Of a DNA stretch of 64,000 bases, positions 27,080-35,649 are shown piece by piece. The stretch comes from Burkholderiales bacterium (GTDB taxonomy: Bacteria > Pseudomonadota > Gammaproteobacteria > Burkholderiales > SHXO01): positions 97,998 to 161,997 of the forward strand of contig JADZGB010000027.1 of NCBI GenBank assembly GCA_020854105.1, in the 5' to 3' direction. Numbering within the stretch: the stretch's first letter is position 1; each line of letters begins with the position of its first letter. The translations under genes and the position numbers were made by a program. The notes under the pieces were generated by a model, which ran no database searches, was not told the origin of the DNA, and saw nothing but the letters and a program-made list of their open reading frames with translations.

Positions 27080-28264
27080 TCAGAAGCGCGCCAGCAGTCG
27101 TCTGCCGCGTTCCAGCCACGACTCTGCGCCGCGCAGCGCGGAGGACTCGCCGCTCAGGCGTGCGGCGAGCAGGCGGAAGCTGTCGGTCAGGCGCTGGTTG
27201 GGGAACGCCTCCAGCACGGTCTTGCCGTTGTTGGCCGCGATGGTGGCGTGCACGTCGTAGGGCATCACCATCTCGACCGGCCAGTCGAGCGTCTCGGCCA
27301 CCAGATCGGGCGGCACGTTGCCGCGGAAGCGCGTATAGCGGTTGATGACCACGGTGATGCGGCTCTCGCCGTAGCCGGCCTGGCGCAGCATCTGCAGGTT
27401 GTGGCGTGCGCTGCGGATGGCCGGCACCACCGCCTCGGTCACCAGCAGGATGTGGTCGGCCAGGTCCATCATCGCCAGATTGAGACTGGACAGGATCGGA
27501 AAGGTGTCGACCAGGGTGTAGTCGTAGGTGCCCTTGGCCACCAGCAGGATCTTGGACAGCTGGTCTTCCTGGAAATCCAGCTCGAGCGGGTTGTCCGACG
27601 AGTGGGCGAGCACCTCCAGGCCGCTGGCATGCGGCGTCATCAGGCTGCGCAGCATCTCCGAATCGATGCGCCGGTATTCCGCCACGGCGTCGCGCAGCCA
27701 GTGCTCGGGGCGCAGGTCGAGCATGGCGGCGATGTTGGGCGCCTGCGTGTTGGCGTCCACCAGCGCCACGTGTCCGCTGCCCAGCGCCTGCACCAGCGCG
27801 TGCGCGGTATTCACCGTCACCGTGGTCTTGCCCACGCCGCCCTTGCTGCTGTAGGTGACGACGAGCCGGCCCTGGCGGCGCGTGGGCGCGCCGTCCTCGC
27901 TCTGCAGGCGCAGCGCCTTGCGCAGGATCTGGTGCACCTCCTCGTCCTGTACCGGCTGGGCGAGCACCTCCTGCGCACCCGCGCGGATCGCGCGCGTGAT
28001 CACGTCGGGTGCGATCTTGTCCAGGCTGGCGGCGACCAGGCGTCCCTTCACCTGGGCGAGCTGCTCGATGGAGAGCAGTCCGGCCTCGAGACTGCGGGTG
28101 AGGTCGAGGAACACGGTCTCGGCCTCGATCTGATGGGCGAGTTCCAGGCCCTGGCCGACGGTGTCGGCCAGGCGCAGGCTGATCAGGGTCTCGGTGAAGC
28201 GCAGGCAGGCCGCCTGCACCTGCTGCCGGAAGTTCTCGTGGGCACTGATGACCAGGACGCGCAT
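27080..28264 (-). CDS. cpaE: Tad localisation ATPase TadZ/CpaE
   Basis: 394 aa. An atypical receiver domain (1-~120, with VFLDLTRSLEAG) is fused to a MinD/ParA-type ATPase domain with Walker A SSKGGVGKTTVTVN (about 137-150) and VDTFPILSSLNLAMMDLADH. TadZ places the pilus machine at a cell pole or focus. The adjoining tadA gene begins two bases later. Confidence 0.93.
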   Translation of the reverse strand: MRVLVISAHENFRQQVQAACLRFTETLISLRLADTVGQGLELAHQIEAETVFLDLTRSLEAGLLSIEQLAQVKGRLVAASLDKIAPDVITRAIRAGAQEVLAQPVQDEEVHQILRKALRLQSEDGAPTRRQGRLVVTYSSKGGVGKTTVTVNTAHALVQALGSGHVALVDANTQAPNIAAMLDLRPEHWLRDAVAEYRRIDSEMLRSLMTPHASGLEVLAHSSDNPLELDFQEDQLSKILLVAKGTYDYTLVDTFPILSSLNLAMMDLADHILLVTEAVVPAIRSARHNLQMLRQAGYGESRITVVINRYTRFRGNVPPDLVAETLDWPVEMVMPYDVHATIAANNGKTVLEAFPNQRLTDSFRLLAARLSGESSALRGAESWLERGRRLLARF

Positions 28265-28282
28265 GCGAAGCCGCCTCGTGCG

Positions 28283-28981
28283 TCAGCGCGCAGGCAGCGC
28301 GTAGGCCGGCCAGCCCTCCGCGCGCATGCGCCGGCTCTCCTGCGTGCGCACCACGTCGATCAGGCGGGCGTCGGCGAGCGCGCTGCCGTCCACGCGGTAG
28401 AGCCCGGCATCCTCGTCGCGCAGGTAGTGGATGTCGCCGCGCCGCAGCCAGTAGCCGTCGCCACGCAGGATCGAGGTCGTCACCAGCAGTTCGTGACGAG
28501 GGACGCGACGGTCGGAGATCTCGGACTGGTCGGCCACCGCCAGTTCCGGTGGCAGCGAGTCGTTCGTCGCGTAGAAAGGATAGTCGGTGCGCCGCCCTTG
28601 GCCGAACTCGACCAGGCGGATCGCGTAGCGGATCGCGGTGCTCCGAGCCGGCGGCGCGGCCACGCGAACGCCCGCCTTGTGCAGTTCGGTCACCAGCAGT
28701 TCGTGGAAGGCGAGACTGAACTCGCTGGCCGGCTGCGGCGGCATCACGCTGAACGGATGGCCGAGCATTCCCGGCTCGGCGTCGAGCATGGCACGCGTGG
28801 CGAGCGCAATGCTGGCCGCGAGCATCTGCCAGTGCTGCACCGCCTGCAGCTCGCGCTGCAGGGAGGTCGGATGGTTGGCCGGAAGCGGCACGGCGGAATG
28901 ACGGTAGGGCGGGGTATGGCAGCCGGCCAGCGCCAGCGCGGCCGCGCCCGCCGCCAGCAGCGCGCGGCCACGGCTATTCAT
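28283..28981 (-). CDS. Tad-locus lipoprotein
   Basis: 232 aa. A signal peptide with lipobox ALAGC precedes a soluble domain of no recognised family, containing SEFSLAFHELLVTELHKAG and TAIRYAIRLVEFGQG. It occupies the place of the lipoprotein or pilotin often found between the secretin and tadZ. ATG 28981 directly precedes the signal peptide, and overlaps the TPR gene end by eight bases. A role in secretin assembly is inference. Confidence 0.72.
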   Translation of the reverse strand: MNSRGRALLAAGAAALALAGCHTPPYRHSAVPLPANHPTSLQRELQAVQHWQMLAASIALATRAMLDAEPGMLGHPFSVMPPQPASEFSLAFHELLVTELHKAGVRVAAPPARSTAIRYAIRLVEFGQGRRTDYPFYATNDSLPPELAVADQSEISDRRVPRHELLVTTSILRGDGYWLRRGDIHYLRDEDAGLYRVDGSALADARLIDVVRTQESRRMRAEGWPAYALPAR

Positions 28982-29618
28982 CGCTGCCTCGCTGCGCCGC
29001 TGCCGCCGGGGCGGCGTCCGCAACCTTGCTCTCCAGGCGCGTCACGGCCTGGCGCGCAGCGCCCTGCTGGTTCGCGGGGGCCAGCTCTGCCGCCCTGCGC
29101 ATGGCCGCCAGCGCGTCGGGGAACCGGCCGGCGTTCTCCAGCGCGCGCGCGAGCACCCGGTGCGCCTGCCAAGTATTGGGTGAGAGTTGCGCCGCCAGCC
29201 GCGCGTGACGGATGGCATTCGACTGGTCGCCCAGCCGCGTGTACGCGTTGGCCAGGTCGCCGTGCGCGCGCCCCTGCTGCGGGTCGAAGAACGCCACCTT
29301 GGCGTAGGCATCCACGGCCTGCTGGTGGCGCCCGAGCTGCATCTGGCAGTCGCCGAGCGCGCGATAGGCCTTCTTCACCCGGTCCGACCCGCCCTCGTCG
29401 GTCTCCAGCGCAGCCAGATCCTGCTCGAGCGGGCCGACGATCCTCTCGCAGCTGGCGCGGCCGGCGGCACCGACGGCGGCCGCGCGCTGCACCAGTTCCA
29501 GCCGCTCCTCCATCTCCTTCTTCGCACGCGCCTTGCTCACGCCGGCGGCCACGATCGCGCCCAGGATCAGCGCCAGCGCCGCGATGGCGACGACGAACAG
29601 CCGCAGCCGCTTGTTCAT
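28974..29618 (-). CDS. TPR protein, TadD-like
   Basis: 214 aa. One N-terminal TM anchor (LFVVAIAALALILGAIVAAG) is followed by TPR motifs (AYRALGDCQMQLGRHQQAVD, DLANAYTRLGDQSNAI, VLARALENAGRFPDAL). TadD is a TPR lipoprotein that helps secretin and pilus assembly; here the anchor is a helix rather than a lipobox. ATG 29618 overlaps the secretin stop by ATGA. Confidence 0.82.
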   Translation of the reverse strand: MNKRLRLFVVAIAALALILGAIVAAGVSKARAKKEMEERLELVQRAAAVGAAGRASCERIVGPLEQDLAALETDEGGSDRVKKAYRALGDCQMQLGRHQQAVDAYAKVAFFDPQQGRAHGDLANAYTRLGDQSNAIRHARLAAQLSPNTWQAHRVLARALENAGRFPDALAAMRRAAELAPANQQGAARQAVTRLESKVADAAPAAAAQRGSDE

Positions 29619-31744
29619 TTTCTTCCCTCGTACTGGAGTTGTTCCCATCTGGGTTTGCGCGCCGCCCCTGGCCGCGATGCGCCGGCTGCCGCTGCCGTCG
29701 TGGCCTGCGTCGCGACCTGGGCCGGCACGCCAGTGCCGGCCGCACCCGGTACGCGCCGTGCGGCCGGCGCCGACGCGCCGCCCGGCATGGCCGCCGGTTC
29801 CCGCAAGTCGGTCATCGGCACGTCGGTCATCGGCGCGGGAGCCATTGCAGCGAAGCCGCCCTCGGGCACCTTGCGCGCGGTCACGGTGACGATCAGTTCG
29901 GTGCGAACCTTCTCGTCCGACTTGCTTCGGAACAGCGCGCCGAGGATCGGAAAGCGCGACAGCCAGGGCACGGCGCTGGAGGACTGGGTGTCGGTGTCGG
30001 ACACCAGCCCGGCCACGGCCCAGGTCTCGCCGTCGCTCGATTCGGTGAGGGTGCGCACCGAGCGCTGCTTGAAGCCGGGGACGACGATGCCGTTGAGGTT
30101 GATCGCCCGCGAGTTGTCCGGCTCGGTGAACAGCTGGTCGAGCACGATGCTGATGCGTCCGTCCTCCAGCACGGTGGGACGCGCGACGATGCGCAGGCCG
30201 AACTCGATGAACTCGATGTTGTTGACCACCAGGGCATTCTGCGTGGGCGAACCGGGTATGACCGTCTCCACCGGGAACGGGATATTGCCTCCGACCAGGA
30301 AGCTGGTCGCCTCTCCGCTCACCGCCGAGAGGATCGGCTCCGACACCGACTGTGCCGCCCCGGTCTCCTCGAGAGCCTGCAGGAAGGCCTGCACGGTGGT
30401 GCTGCCGCCGACGAGCGTGGCGACCGCGTTCAGCCCGCCCAGCGGAACCGGGGGCAGTGACGTGCCCGGATTGTTCGGGGGCGTGAACAGGCGATTGCCG
30501 GTGGTCGACACCGACACGCGCGAACCGTCGATGCGCCAGTTGATGCCCAGTTCCTCGGTGCGGTTGCGATCCACCGCCACGATGCTCATCTTGATCTCGA
30601 CACGCGGCTGCTGTGCCACCTCCAGCAGGCTCATCACGCGGCCGTTGGCGATCATGACCACGTCCGCGCGCGAGACGTTCTGGCCCAGGTTGCCCTTGGC
30701 CGGCGAGATCTCGACCGGCAGCGCGAGAGAGCCGCCGCGGCGTGCACCCGCCGAGCCGGCCCGCCCAGCGCCGCCACGGCTGCCGAGCCCGCCTATGCCG
30801 GGAAGGGACAGGGGATCGACCACCGGATCGAACTCGTCGTCGGCGGTCAGATTGCCCGCGAGCACGCCGCCGCGATCGCTGATCACCGCGAAATCCGGGT
30901 TGCCCTCGGCGCGCACGAAGCGATCGGCGAGCGCGAGCGCGCGGCTCAGCGCAGTGGGGCTGGCGACCTTGCCGCGCAGGATGAACACGCCGTTGACCTC
31001 TTCGGCGCTGATCTTCGGGTCGACCCGGCGCAGGATGCCCTGCAGCCGCTCTGCCGCCGTCTGCAGCGCATCTTCGGTCACCAGCAGATTGATGACCCGT
31101 GTGCGGCCGCCGCTCAGCTCCTCGCTGATGCGCGAGCGCTCGCCCTCGGCGCCGGACACTGGCTCGCCCGACGCCGATGTCGACGACGGCGTGGAAGCGT
31201 TCGCCGCAGCGCCCGCGGACGTCGCTCCAGGGGCGGTCCCCGGGCCGCGCGGTCGCATCTGCTCCCGGGCCTCGCGCGGGTTGGTGGAGATGCTCACTTC
31301 GGCCTGGCCGAAATAACGCGTGGCGGCCTCGAACGCGCGCTCCACCACGCTCCTGTTGCGCACCACGCCGGTGAGGATCACGGCATCGCTGTTGGGATCG
31401 CTCTCCACCCGGATGCGCGGATCGAGCTGCTGCAGATGGCGGGCGAGATGGGTGAGATCGTGCGTGACGATGATCCGGTAGGGAATCGTCGCGCCGCTCT
31501 TGAGGATGAGGGTCAGGCTGGTGCTGCCTGGATTGCCGGCGTTGATCAGGATCGCCGTGTTCTTGATGGCGGTGGTGCGCACGATGCCGGGGTTGCCCAC
31601 CGCGATGGTGGCGACCGGACCGGAGGTGTCGAGAATGCGCGAGTGGCCGCGCACGATGCGCAGCGTGAACGCGTCATCGGCGCGCGCGAGGGCGGCCGGC
31701 AGGGACAGCGACAGGGCGAGAAGGAATGCCAGCAGCGTGCGCAT
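29615..31744 (-). CDS. cpaC: Tad pilus secretin RcpA/CpaC
   Basis: 709 aa outer-membrane secretin. A signal peptide (1-~22) precedes an N-terminal pilus domain (SRILDTSGPVATIAVGNPGI) and BON/N-domain repeats (VILTGVVRNRSVVERAFEAA and VFILRGKVASPTALSRALAL). The secretin barrel domain follows (VEIKMSIVAVDRNRTEELGI, VPGFKQRSVRTLTESSDGET). It makes the outer-membrane channel for the Flp pilus. A Gly/Arg-rich insert (GSRGGAGRAGSAGARRGG) and a Pro/Ala-rich C-terminal tail of about 60 residues are unusual. Confidence 0.93.
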   Translation of the reverse strand: MRTLLAFLLALSLSLPAALARADDAFTLRIVRGHSRILDTSGPVATIAVGNPGIVRTTAIKNTAILINAGNPGSTSLTLILKSGATIPYRIIVTHDLTHLARHLQQLDPRIRVESDPNSDAVILTGVVRNRSVVERAFEAATRYFGQAEVSISTNPREAREQMRPRGPGTAPGATSAGAAANASTPSSTSASGEPVSGAEGERSRISEELSGGRTRVINLLVTEDALQTAAERLQGILRRVDPKISAEEVNGVFILRGKVASPTALSRALALADRFVRAEGNPDFAVISDRGGVLAGNLTADDEFDPVVDPLSLPGIGGLGSRGGAGRAGSAGARRGGSLALPVEISPAKGNLGQNVSRADVVMIANGRVMSLLEVAQQPRVEIKMSIVAVDRNRTEELGINWRIDGSRVSVSTTGNRLFTPPNNPGTSLPPVPLGGLNAVATLVGGSTTVQAFLQALEETGAAQSVSEPILSAVSGEATSFLVGGNIPFPVETVIPGSPTQNALVVNNIEFIEFGLRIVARPTVLEDGRISIVLDQLFTEPDNSRAINLNGIVVPGFKQRSVRTLTESSDGETWAVAGLVSDTDTQSSSAVPWLSRFPILGALFRSKSDEKVRTELIVTVTARKVPEGGFAAMAPAPMTDVPMTDLREPAAMPGGASAPAARRVPGAAGTGVPAQVATQATTAAAAGASRPGAARKPRWEQLQYEGRK

Positions 31745-31753
31745 GACGGTATC

Positions 31754-32443
31754 TCATGCCTCGCCGACGCGGACGACGCCGCGCCGGATGGCCAGGTGCA
31801 CCAGCTCGGCCGTGGTCGTCAGCTGCAGCTTGCGCTTGATGTGCGTCTGGTAGTTGGCGACCGAACGCGGACTCAGGTCGAGCAGGCGCGCGATCTCCGG
31901 AATGGGCCGGCCTTCCGCGATCAGGCGGAAGATCTCGAACTCGCGCGCGGAAAGCGAGGACAGGGTGCCGCTGCGCGTGGACACGCGCTGCAGGGCGACC
32001 TGCTGCATCACGTCCGGGGTCAGGAAGGGCCGTCCTGCGGCGACTGAGCGCACGGCCTCGACCACCGTGCCGGTGTCGCAGTCGCGGGAGAGGAACCCGA
32101 GCGCGCCCGCGTCGAGGGCGCGCGAGGCGAGATCGCCATCGGAGCCGGAGGCGAACAGCAGCATGGAGGGCGACGAGACGCCCTGGGCCAGCCGCCGCGC
32201 CGCCTCGAGTCCGCCCAGGGGCGGCAGGAACACGTCGAGCATCGCGACGTTCGCGCCGCAGCGCTCGGCGCGCGACAGCAGTTCCCCGGCGTCGACCGCT
32301 TCGCCGACGACCTGCTCGCCAGCCTGCTCCAGGATGTGCCGGTAGCCCGAGCGCACGACGGCCTGGGCGGCGGCAATCAGCACGCACACGGGAGATGGCG
32401 GGCTGGTGTGCGCAGTGTCTTTGCGTTCGGTGGACGGTCTCAT
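31754..32443 (-). CDS. LuxR/NarL-type response regulator at the Tad locus
   Basis: 229 aa. The receiver domain has its phospho-acceptor Asp70 in VAMLDVFLPPLGG and Lys-loop region near ALGFLSRD; the usual Lys is replaced by Arg. The C-terminal HTH is LSAREFEIFRLIAEGRPIPE ... SVANYQTHIKRKL. It lies nine bases upstream of the secretin gene, so it probably controls the pilus. There is no kinase beside it. Its HTH is strongly similar to that of the regulator at 37069. Confidence 0.9.
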   Translation of the reverse strand: MRPSTERKDTAHTSPPSPVCVLIAAAQAVVRSGYRHILEQAGEQVVGEAVDAGELLSRAERCGANVAMLDVFLPPLGGLEAARRLAQGVSSPSMLLFASGSDGDLASRALDAGALGFLSRDCDTGTVVEAVRSVAAGRPFLTPDVMQQVALQRVSTRSGTLSSLSAREFEIFRLIAEGRPIPEIARLLDLSPRSVANYQTHIKRKLQLTTTAELVHLAIRRGVVRVGEA

Positions 32444-32803
32444 GTCGTTCTACTTGTGCGCCCGCGCATCGAAGGTCGCGGATCGCGCGGCGCCTGGTCG
32501 GGATCGCGCCGCCCCGAGATGCTACGTGCGTGCGTGCAAGCCGCTAAGGGAGAACGTCTCGAATCCGGGCGTGAAAAAATCACGAGCCGGTTCAGGAAGT
32601 GTTACAGCGTTGCGAGGGTGGGAAGGGCGGCGGAGGTGGAGAAGGGCCTGTCTGTCTGGCTGGCTGGATCCCGACGTTCGCCGGGACGACGGGCGGCTGG
32701 GTCCCGGCCCCGGAGAAAGGCACTCCGGGGCGGGTTTCGCCGGGACGACGATGTTGTTGGCTTCCGCCGGGATGGCGGAAGGTCCGGGATGACGCCGTCG
32801 TGA
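32444..32803. other. Intergenic region with dispersed repeats
   Basis: 360 bases between the Tad regulator and the TonB receptor (both minus strand). From 32660 to 32795 it holds three hairpin units of the dispersed family (CTGGATCCCGACGTTCGCCG, GGGTCCCGGCCCCGGAG, GGCTTCCGCCGGGATGGCGG). No gene is evident in the rest. Confidence 0.6.
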
Positions 32804-35161
32804 TCAGCGGCGCGGCGCGCGGTCGATGTTGAACCGTATGCCGATCCAGGCGGCGCGTGGGGCGCCGGGCGCGAAGAAAGTCTCGCGGGCCCAGTCGTCG
32901 GGGTCGGTCTGGAACTGGTTGGTGGCGTCGAAGGGGTTCTCCGCCAGGATCGCGCCGGTCTCGTAATCGGTGTCGAGCAGGTTGTCGACGCGGGCGAAGA
33001 TCTCCCAGTCGCGCGCAACGCGATAGCGTGCGGTGAGGTTGAACACCGCGTAGCCATCGACCTTGCCGGAACCCTCGAAGGTGCGCGTGCCGCCGAACTG
33101 GTCGGTGAAGGTGCCGGCCCGGTGCTCGTTGTTCTCGTTGCCGCGCGCGTACTGCGAGCCGTACAGGTTCATGTCCAGGCCGAGCGTGAGACGGTCGATC
33201 GGACGGAAGTCCAGGCCCAGCTTGAACTGATGCTCGGGCACGCCCGGCATGGTGTCGCCCTTCTCGACGCGGATCTCGTCATCGGCCGCGCATGCCGCCG
33301 ACTGGCCGCGGGAGCTGTTGTTCTCGCCCAGGAAACAGGCGGACGACTCGTAGGTGGCGCGCACGTAGGCGTAGTTCGCGTACCAGTTAACCTTGCCGTA
33401 GGCCCCGGTCATGCCCAGTTCCAGGCCCTGGCGGCGGGTCTTGCCGAAATTCGTGAAGTACCCGGCGCTGGTGCTCGTGCTCAGAAACAGGATGTCGTCC
33501 TTGTTGTCCGCGCGGAAGGCCGAGGCGGTCCAGCGGATGCCGTTGCCGAACCTGCCGCGAACGCCGGCTTCGAAGGTGTTGGTCGTCACCTGCTCGAGGA
33601 AGGGATCGGCCTGCATGGCGTTGGGCAGGCTGCAGGGGTTGTCCGGATCGGCACAGCCCAGCTCGATGGGGCTGGGCGCGCGCGTGCCCTTGTTCCAGCC
33701 GCCAAACAGGGTGATGTCGGGAGCCTGGAACTGGTGCGTGATGCCTATGCCCGGATTGAAGCTGCGGTAGGTGTAGTTGGCGTCGAGATTGGGCGTGACC
33801 GGATTGAGCAGGTCGTCGGTCTTGACCCGCGTGTAGTTGTAGCGGCCGGCCAGCGTCAGCGCCGTGCGCTCGGTCAGGTTGAAGGTGTCGGCCAGGTAGA
33901 TCGACCAGGTGGTGGTCGAGCCTTCGAGCTCGTTCTCCAGTTCCTCGTCCTCGGTCTCCTCCACACCGCGGTTCTCGTCCAGCACACCCTCGGCCGCCTT
34001 CTGCCGGAAGTCGGCCTCGCCGCGATCGGCGGAGATGCCCACTGTCAGCTTGTTGCGCTCGCTCAGGTGGGACAGCTGCAGCGCGCCGCCGAATACGTCC
34101 TCGACGGTGCGAGTGCGGTTGTTCACCGCCGTCTCGGTGCACTCGACCAGCGGATCGAGAAGGTTGTCCACCGCGTCCTCGTAGCAGTCCTCGTAGTCGT
34201 CGTTGGCGTCGCCGTTGAGCGTGCGGATCTTGTTGCTGCGGTAGTAGACGTTGCCGCCGAGCTGGAACACTTCATTGAGCATGTGGCTGCCGGTGAGATT
34301 GAGCATCCACATGTCCTTCTTCGTGTTGTCCGGGATGGTGAACACCTGCTCCCGATTGCGCCGGAGCATGCTCTCGGGCGCCACGCCGTTGCCGGTGAGG
34401 TCGGTATCGCCCACCGTCAGGCTCAGGTCGAAGTCCGTCGTCGCCGTCTCGTAGCCGATCTTGCCGAAGAACTGCCGGACCGTGCTGGGCGAATGATCGC
34501 GCCAGCCGTCCTCGTCGAAGTAGCTGCCGCTGAAGTAGTAGTCGATGTTGTCCTGGTATCCGCCGTGTTCGACGTCCACCCCGATGCGGCTCCAGGAGCC
34601 GCCGTAGACCTCGGCGTTCGTGTTCGGATATTCGGCGCCGGTCTTGGTGCGCAGGGACAGCGCGCCGCCCAGCGTGTTCAGGCCATAGACCGGATTGGAG
34701 CCGGGGATCAGATTGATCGCCGACACCGCGTTCTGCGGAATCAGATCCCAGTACACCACGTCGCCGAACGGTTCGTTCAGGCGCACGCCATCCATGAACA
34801 CCGACAGGCCCTGCGGCGTGCCCAGCAGGGGCGAGGCCTGGAAGCCGCGATAGTTCACGTCGGCCTGGAAGGGGTTGCCGGTGATCTCGTTGACGTTCAC
34901 CGACGGCAGGGTGCGCGTGATCAGATCGGTCATGTTGACGGCCTGACGGCCCTCGATGGCCTCGTGGGTGAGCGCCTGGACGTTGGAGGGCACCTGGTCG
35001 ATGGGCACGCCCAGCCCGGGCAGCGGGGTGGTGGAGATGACTTCCACCGTGGGCGTTTCGAGCGAGATCGGCGCGTCGGCGTTCTGGGCCCGGACGGAGG
35101 GCACCACCGCCATGGCGGCCAGCGCCGACAGCACGGCGTCGCGAAGTCGGGAAGATTTCAT
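32804..35161 (-). CDS. TonB-dependent receptor
   Basis: 785 aa. A signal peptide (1-~27, ending PSVRAQ) precedes a TonB-box-like segment (TPTVEVISTTPLPG). A plug domain (DQVPSNVQALTHEAIEGRQA, YRGFQASPLLGTPQGLSVFM, NTLGGALSLRTK) and a 22-strand barrel ending FNIDRAPRR follow. The C-terminus lacks a terminal aromatic residue. The ligand is unknown. Its place beside a sensor-kinase pair and a PQQ dehydrogenase suggests uptake of a cofactor, metal or substrate for that system; this is inference. The ATG at 35161 is chosen because it starts the signal peptide. Confidence 0.92.
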   Translation of the reverse strand: MKSSRLRDAVLSALAAMAVVPSVRAQNADAPISLETPTVEVISTTPLPGLGVPIDQVPSNVQALTHEAIEGRQAVNMTDLITRTLPSVNVNEITGNPFQADVNYRGFQASPLLGTPQGLSVFMDGVRLNEPFGDVVYWDLIPQNAVSAINLIPGSNPVYGLNTLGGALSLRTKTGAEYPNTNAEVYGGSWSRIGVDVEHGGYQDNIDYYFSGSYFDEDGWRDHSPSTVRQFFGKIGYETATTDFDLSLTVGDTDLTGNGVAPESMLRRNREQVFTIPDNTKKDMWMLNLTGSHMLNEVFQLGGNVYYRSNKIRTLNGDANDDYEDCYEDAVDNLLDPLVECTETAVNNRTRTVEDVFGGALQLSHLSERNKLTVGISADRGEADFRQKAAEGVLDENRGVEETEDEELENELEGSTTTWSIYLADTFNLTERTALTLAGRYNYTRVKTDDLLNPVTPNLDANYTYRSFNPGIGITHQFQAPDITLFGGWNKGTRAPSPIELGCADPDNPCSLPNAMQADPFLEQVTTNTFEAGVRGRFGNGIRWTASAFRADNKDDILFLSTSTSAGYFTNFGKTRRQGLELGMTGAYGKVNWYANYAYVRATYESSACFLGENNSSRGQSAACAADDEIRVEKGDTMPGVPEHQFKLGLDFRPIDRLTLGLDMNLYGSQYARGNENNEHRAGTFTDQFGGTRTFEGSGKVDGYAVFNLTARYRVARDWEIFARVDNLLDTDYETGAILAENPFDATNQFQTDPDDWARETFFAPGAPRAAWIGIRFNIDRAPRR

Positions 35162-35323
35162 ATGAGGTCTCTGCACCTGTTGTTATGCGAGCGAAATCGC
35201 GGCGCCGGGAGCGGGCGCGTGCGCGGGCCGTTCCGACCGCGCGGCACGTACGGAATATGACGCCGGCCCACGAATCTAGGCGAGCCTGCATGGGGGTGGG
35301 AGGGATGTTTTCCTGGCAAGGAT

Positions 35324-35338
35324 CGGGAATTATTCCCG
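35324..35338. promoter_or_regulatory. CGGGAA-N3-TTCCCG palindrome upstream of the receptor gene
   Basis: CGGGAATTATTCCCG, extending to a perfect 19-base palindrome 35322-35340 (ATCGGGAAT-T-ATTCCCGAT). It lies about 170 bases upstream of the receptor ATG. On the minus strand TAGATT (35273-35278) lies about 55 bases from the centre, a plausible -10 for an activator site near -60. Confidence 0.5.
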
Positions 35339-35476
35339 ATACGCAGGCGGCGTCCGCGGTGGCCGGCAGCTTTCCCGTACCAGCAGGAACACGGCAGCGG
35401 CGAGGGCCAGTGCGTAGGCGACGGCGAGAGGCATGAACAGCGTGCCGCCAAGGAGCGCGAGAATGGCTTCGCCCAT
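35330..35476 (-). CDS. Small membrane protein, 48 aa
   Basis: A short frame between the divergent receptor and kinase genes. It has an excellent ribosome site (GGAGGGA, six bases before ATG 35476). The protein starts MGEAILALLGGTLFMPLAVA and continues with a second hydrophobic run (YALALAAAVFLLV), then a basic/Pro tail. It would be a one- or two-pass inner-membrane peptide. Its TAA stop lies in the centre of the palindrome at 35324. No family recognised; coding status rests on the ribosome site and composition. Confidence 0.45.
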   Translation of the reverse strand: MGEAILALLGGTLFMPLAVAYALALAAAVFLLVRESCRPPRTPPAYRE

Positions 35477-35559
35477 GGCATCCCTCCAGCGCAGGAACCG
35501 ATGCGGTCAGGGTGCGACCGGCGGTGCCCGGAATCCAGGGAAGCGATTGCCGTCCGGAT

Positions 35560-35574
35560 CGGGAACGTTTCCCG
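35560..35574. promoter_or_regulatory. CGGGAA-N3-TTCCCG palindrome upstream of the kinase gene
   Basis: CGGGAACGTTTCCCG, centred 83 bases before the sensor-kinase ATG. Identical arms and spacing to the site at 35324, suggesting that the two-component system controls its own operon as well as the receptor. Confidence 0.5.
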
Positions 35575-35649
35575 GGGGATGCCGGTAGTGTGCCTTGGGA
35601 ATGGCGCCCTTGCCGGATCCACCTCGACTGAGGTATAGAGTTCAGAATC

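Noticed and set aside
26873..30460. 1195-aa plus-strand frame across the Tad operon
   Set aside because: Antisense to five well-recognised Tad genes; a typical long spurious frame in GC-rich DNA.
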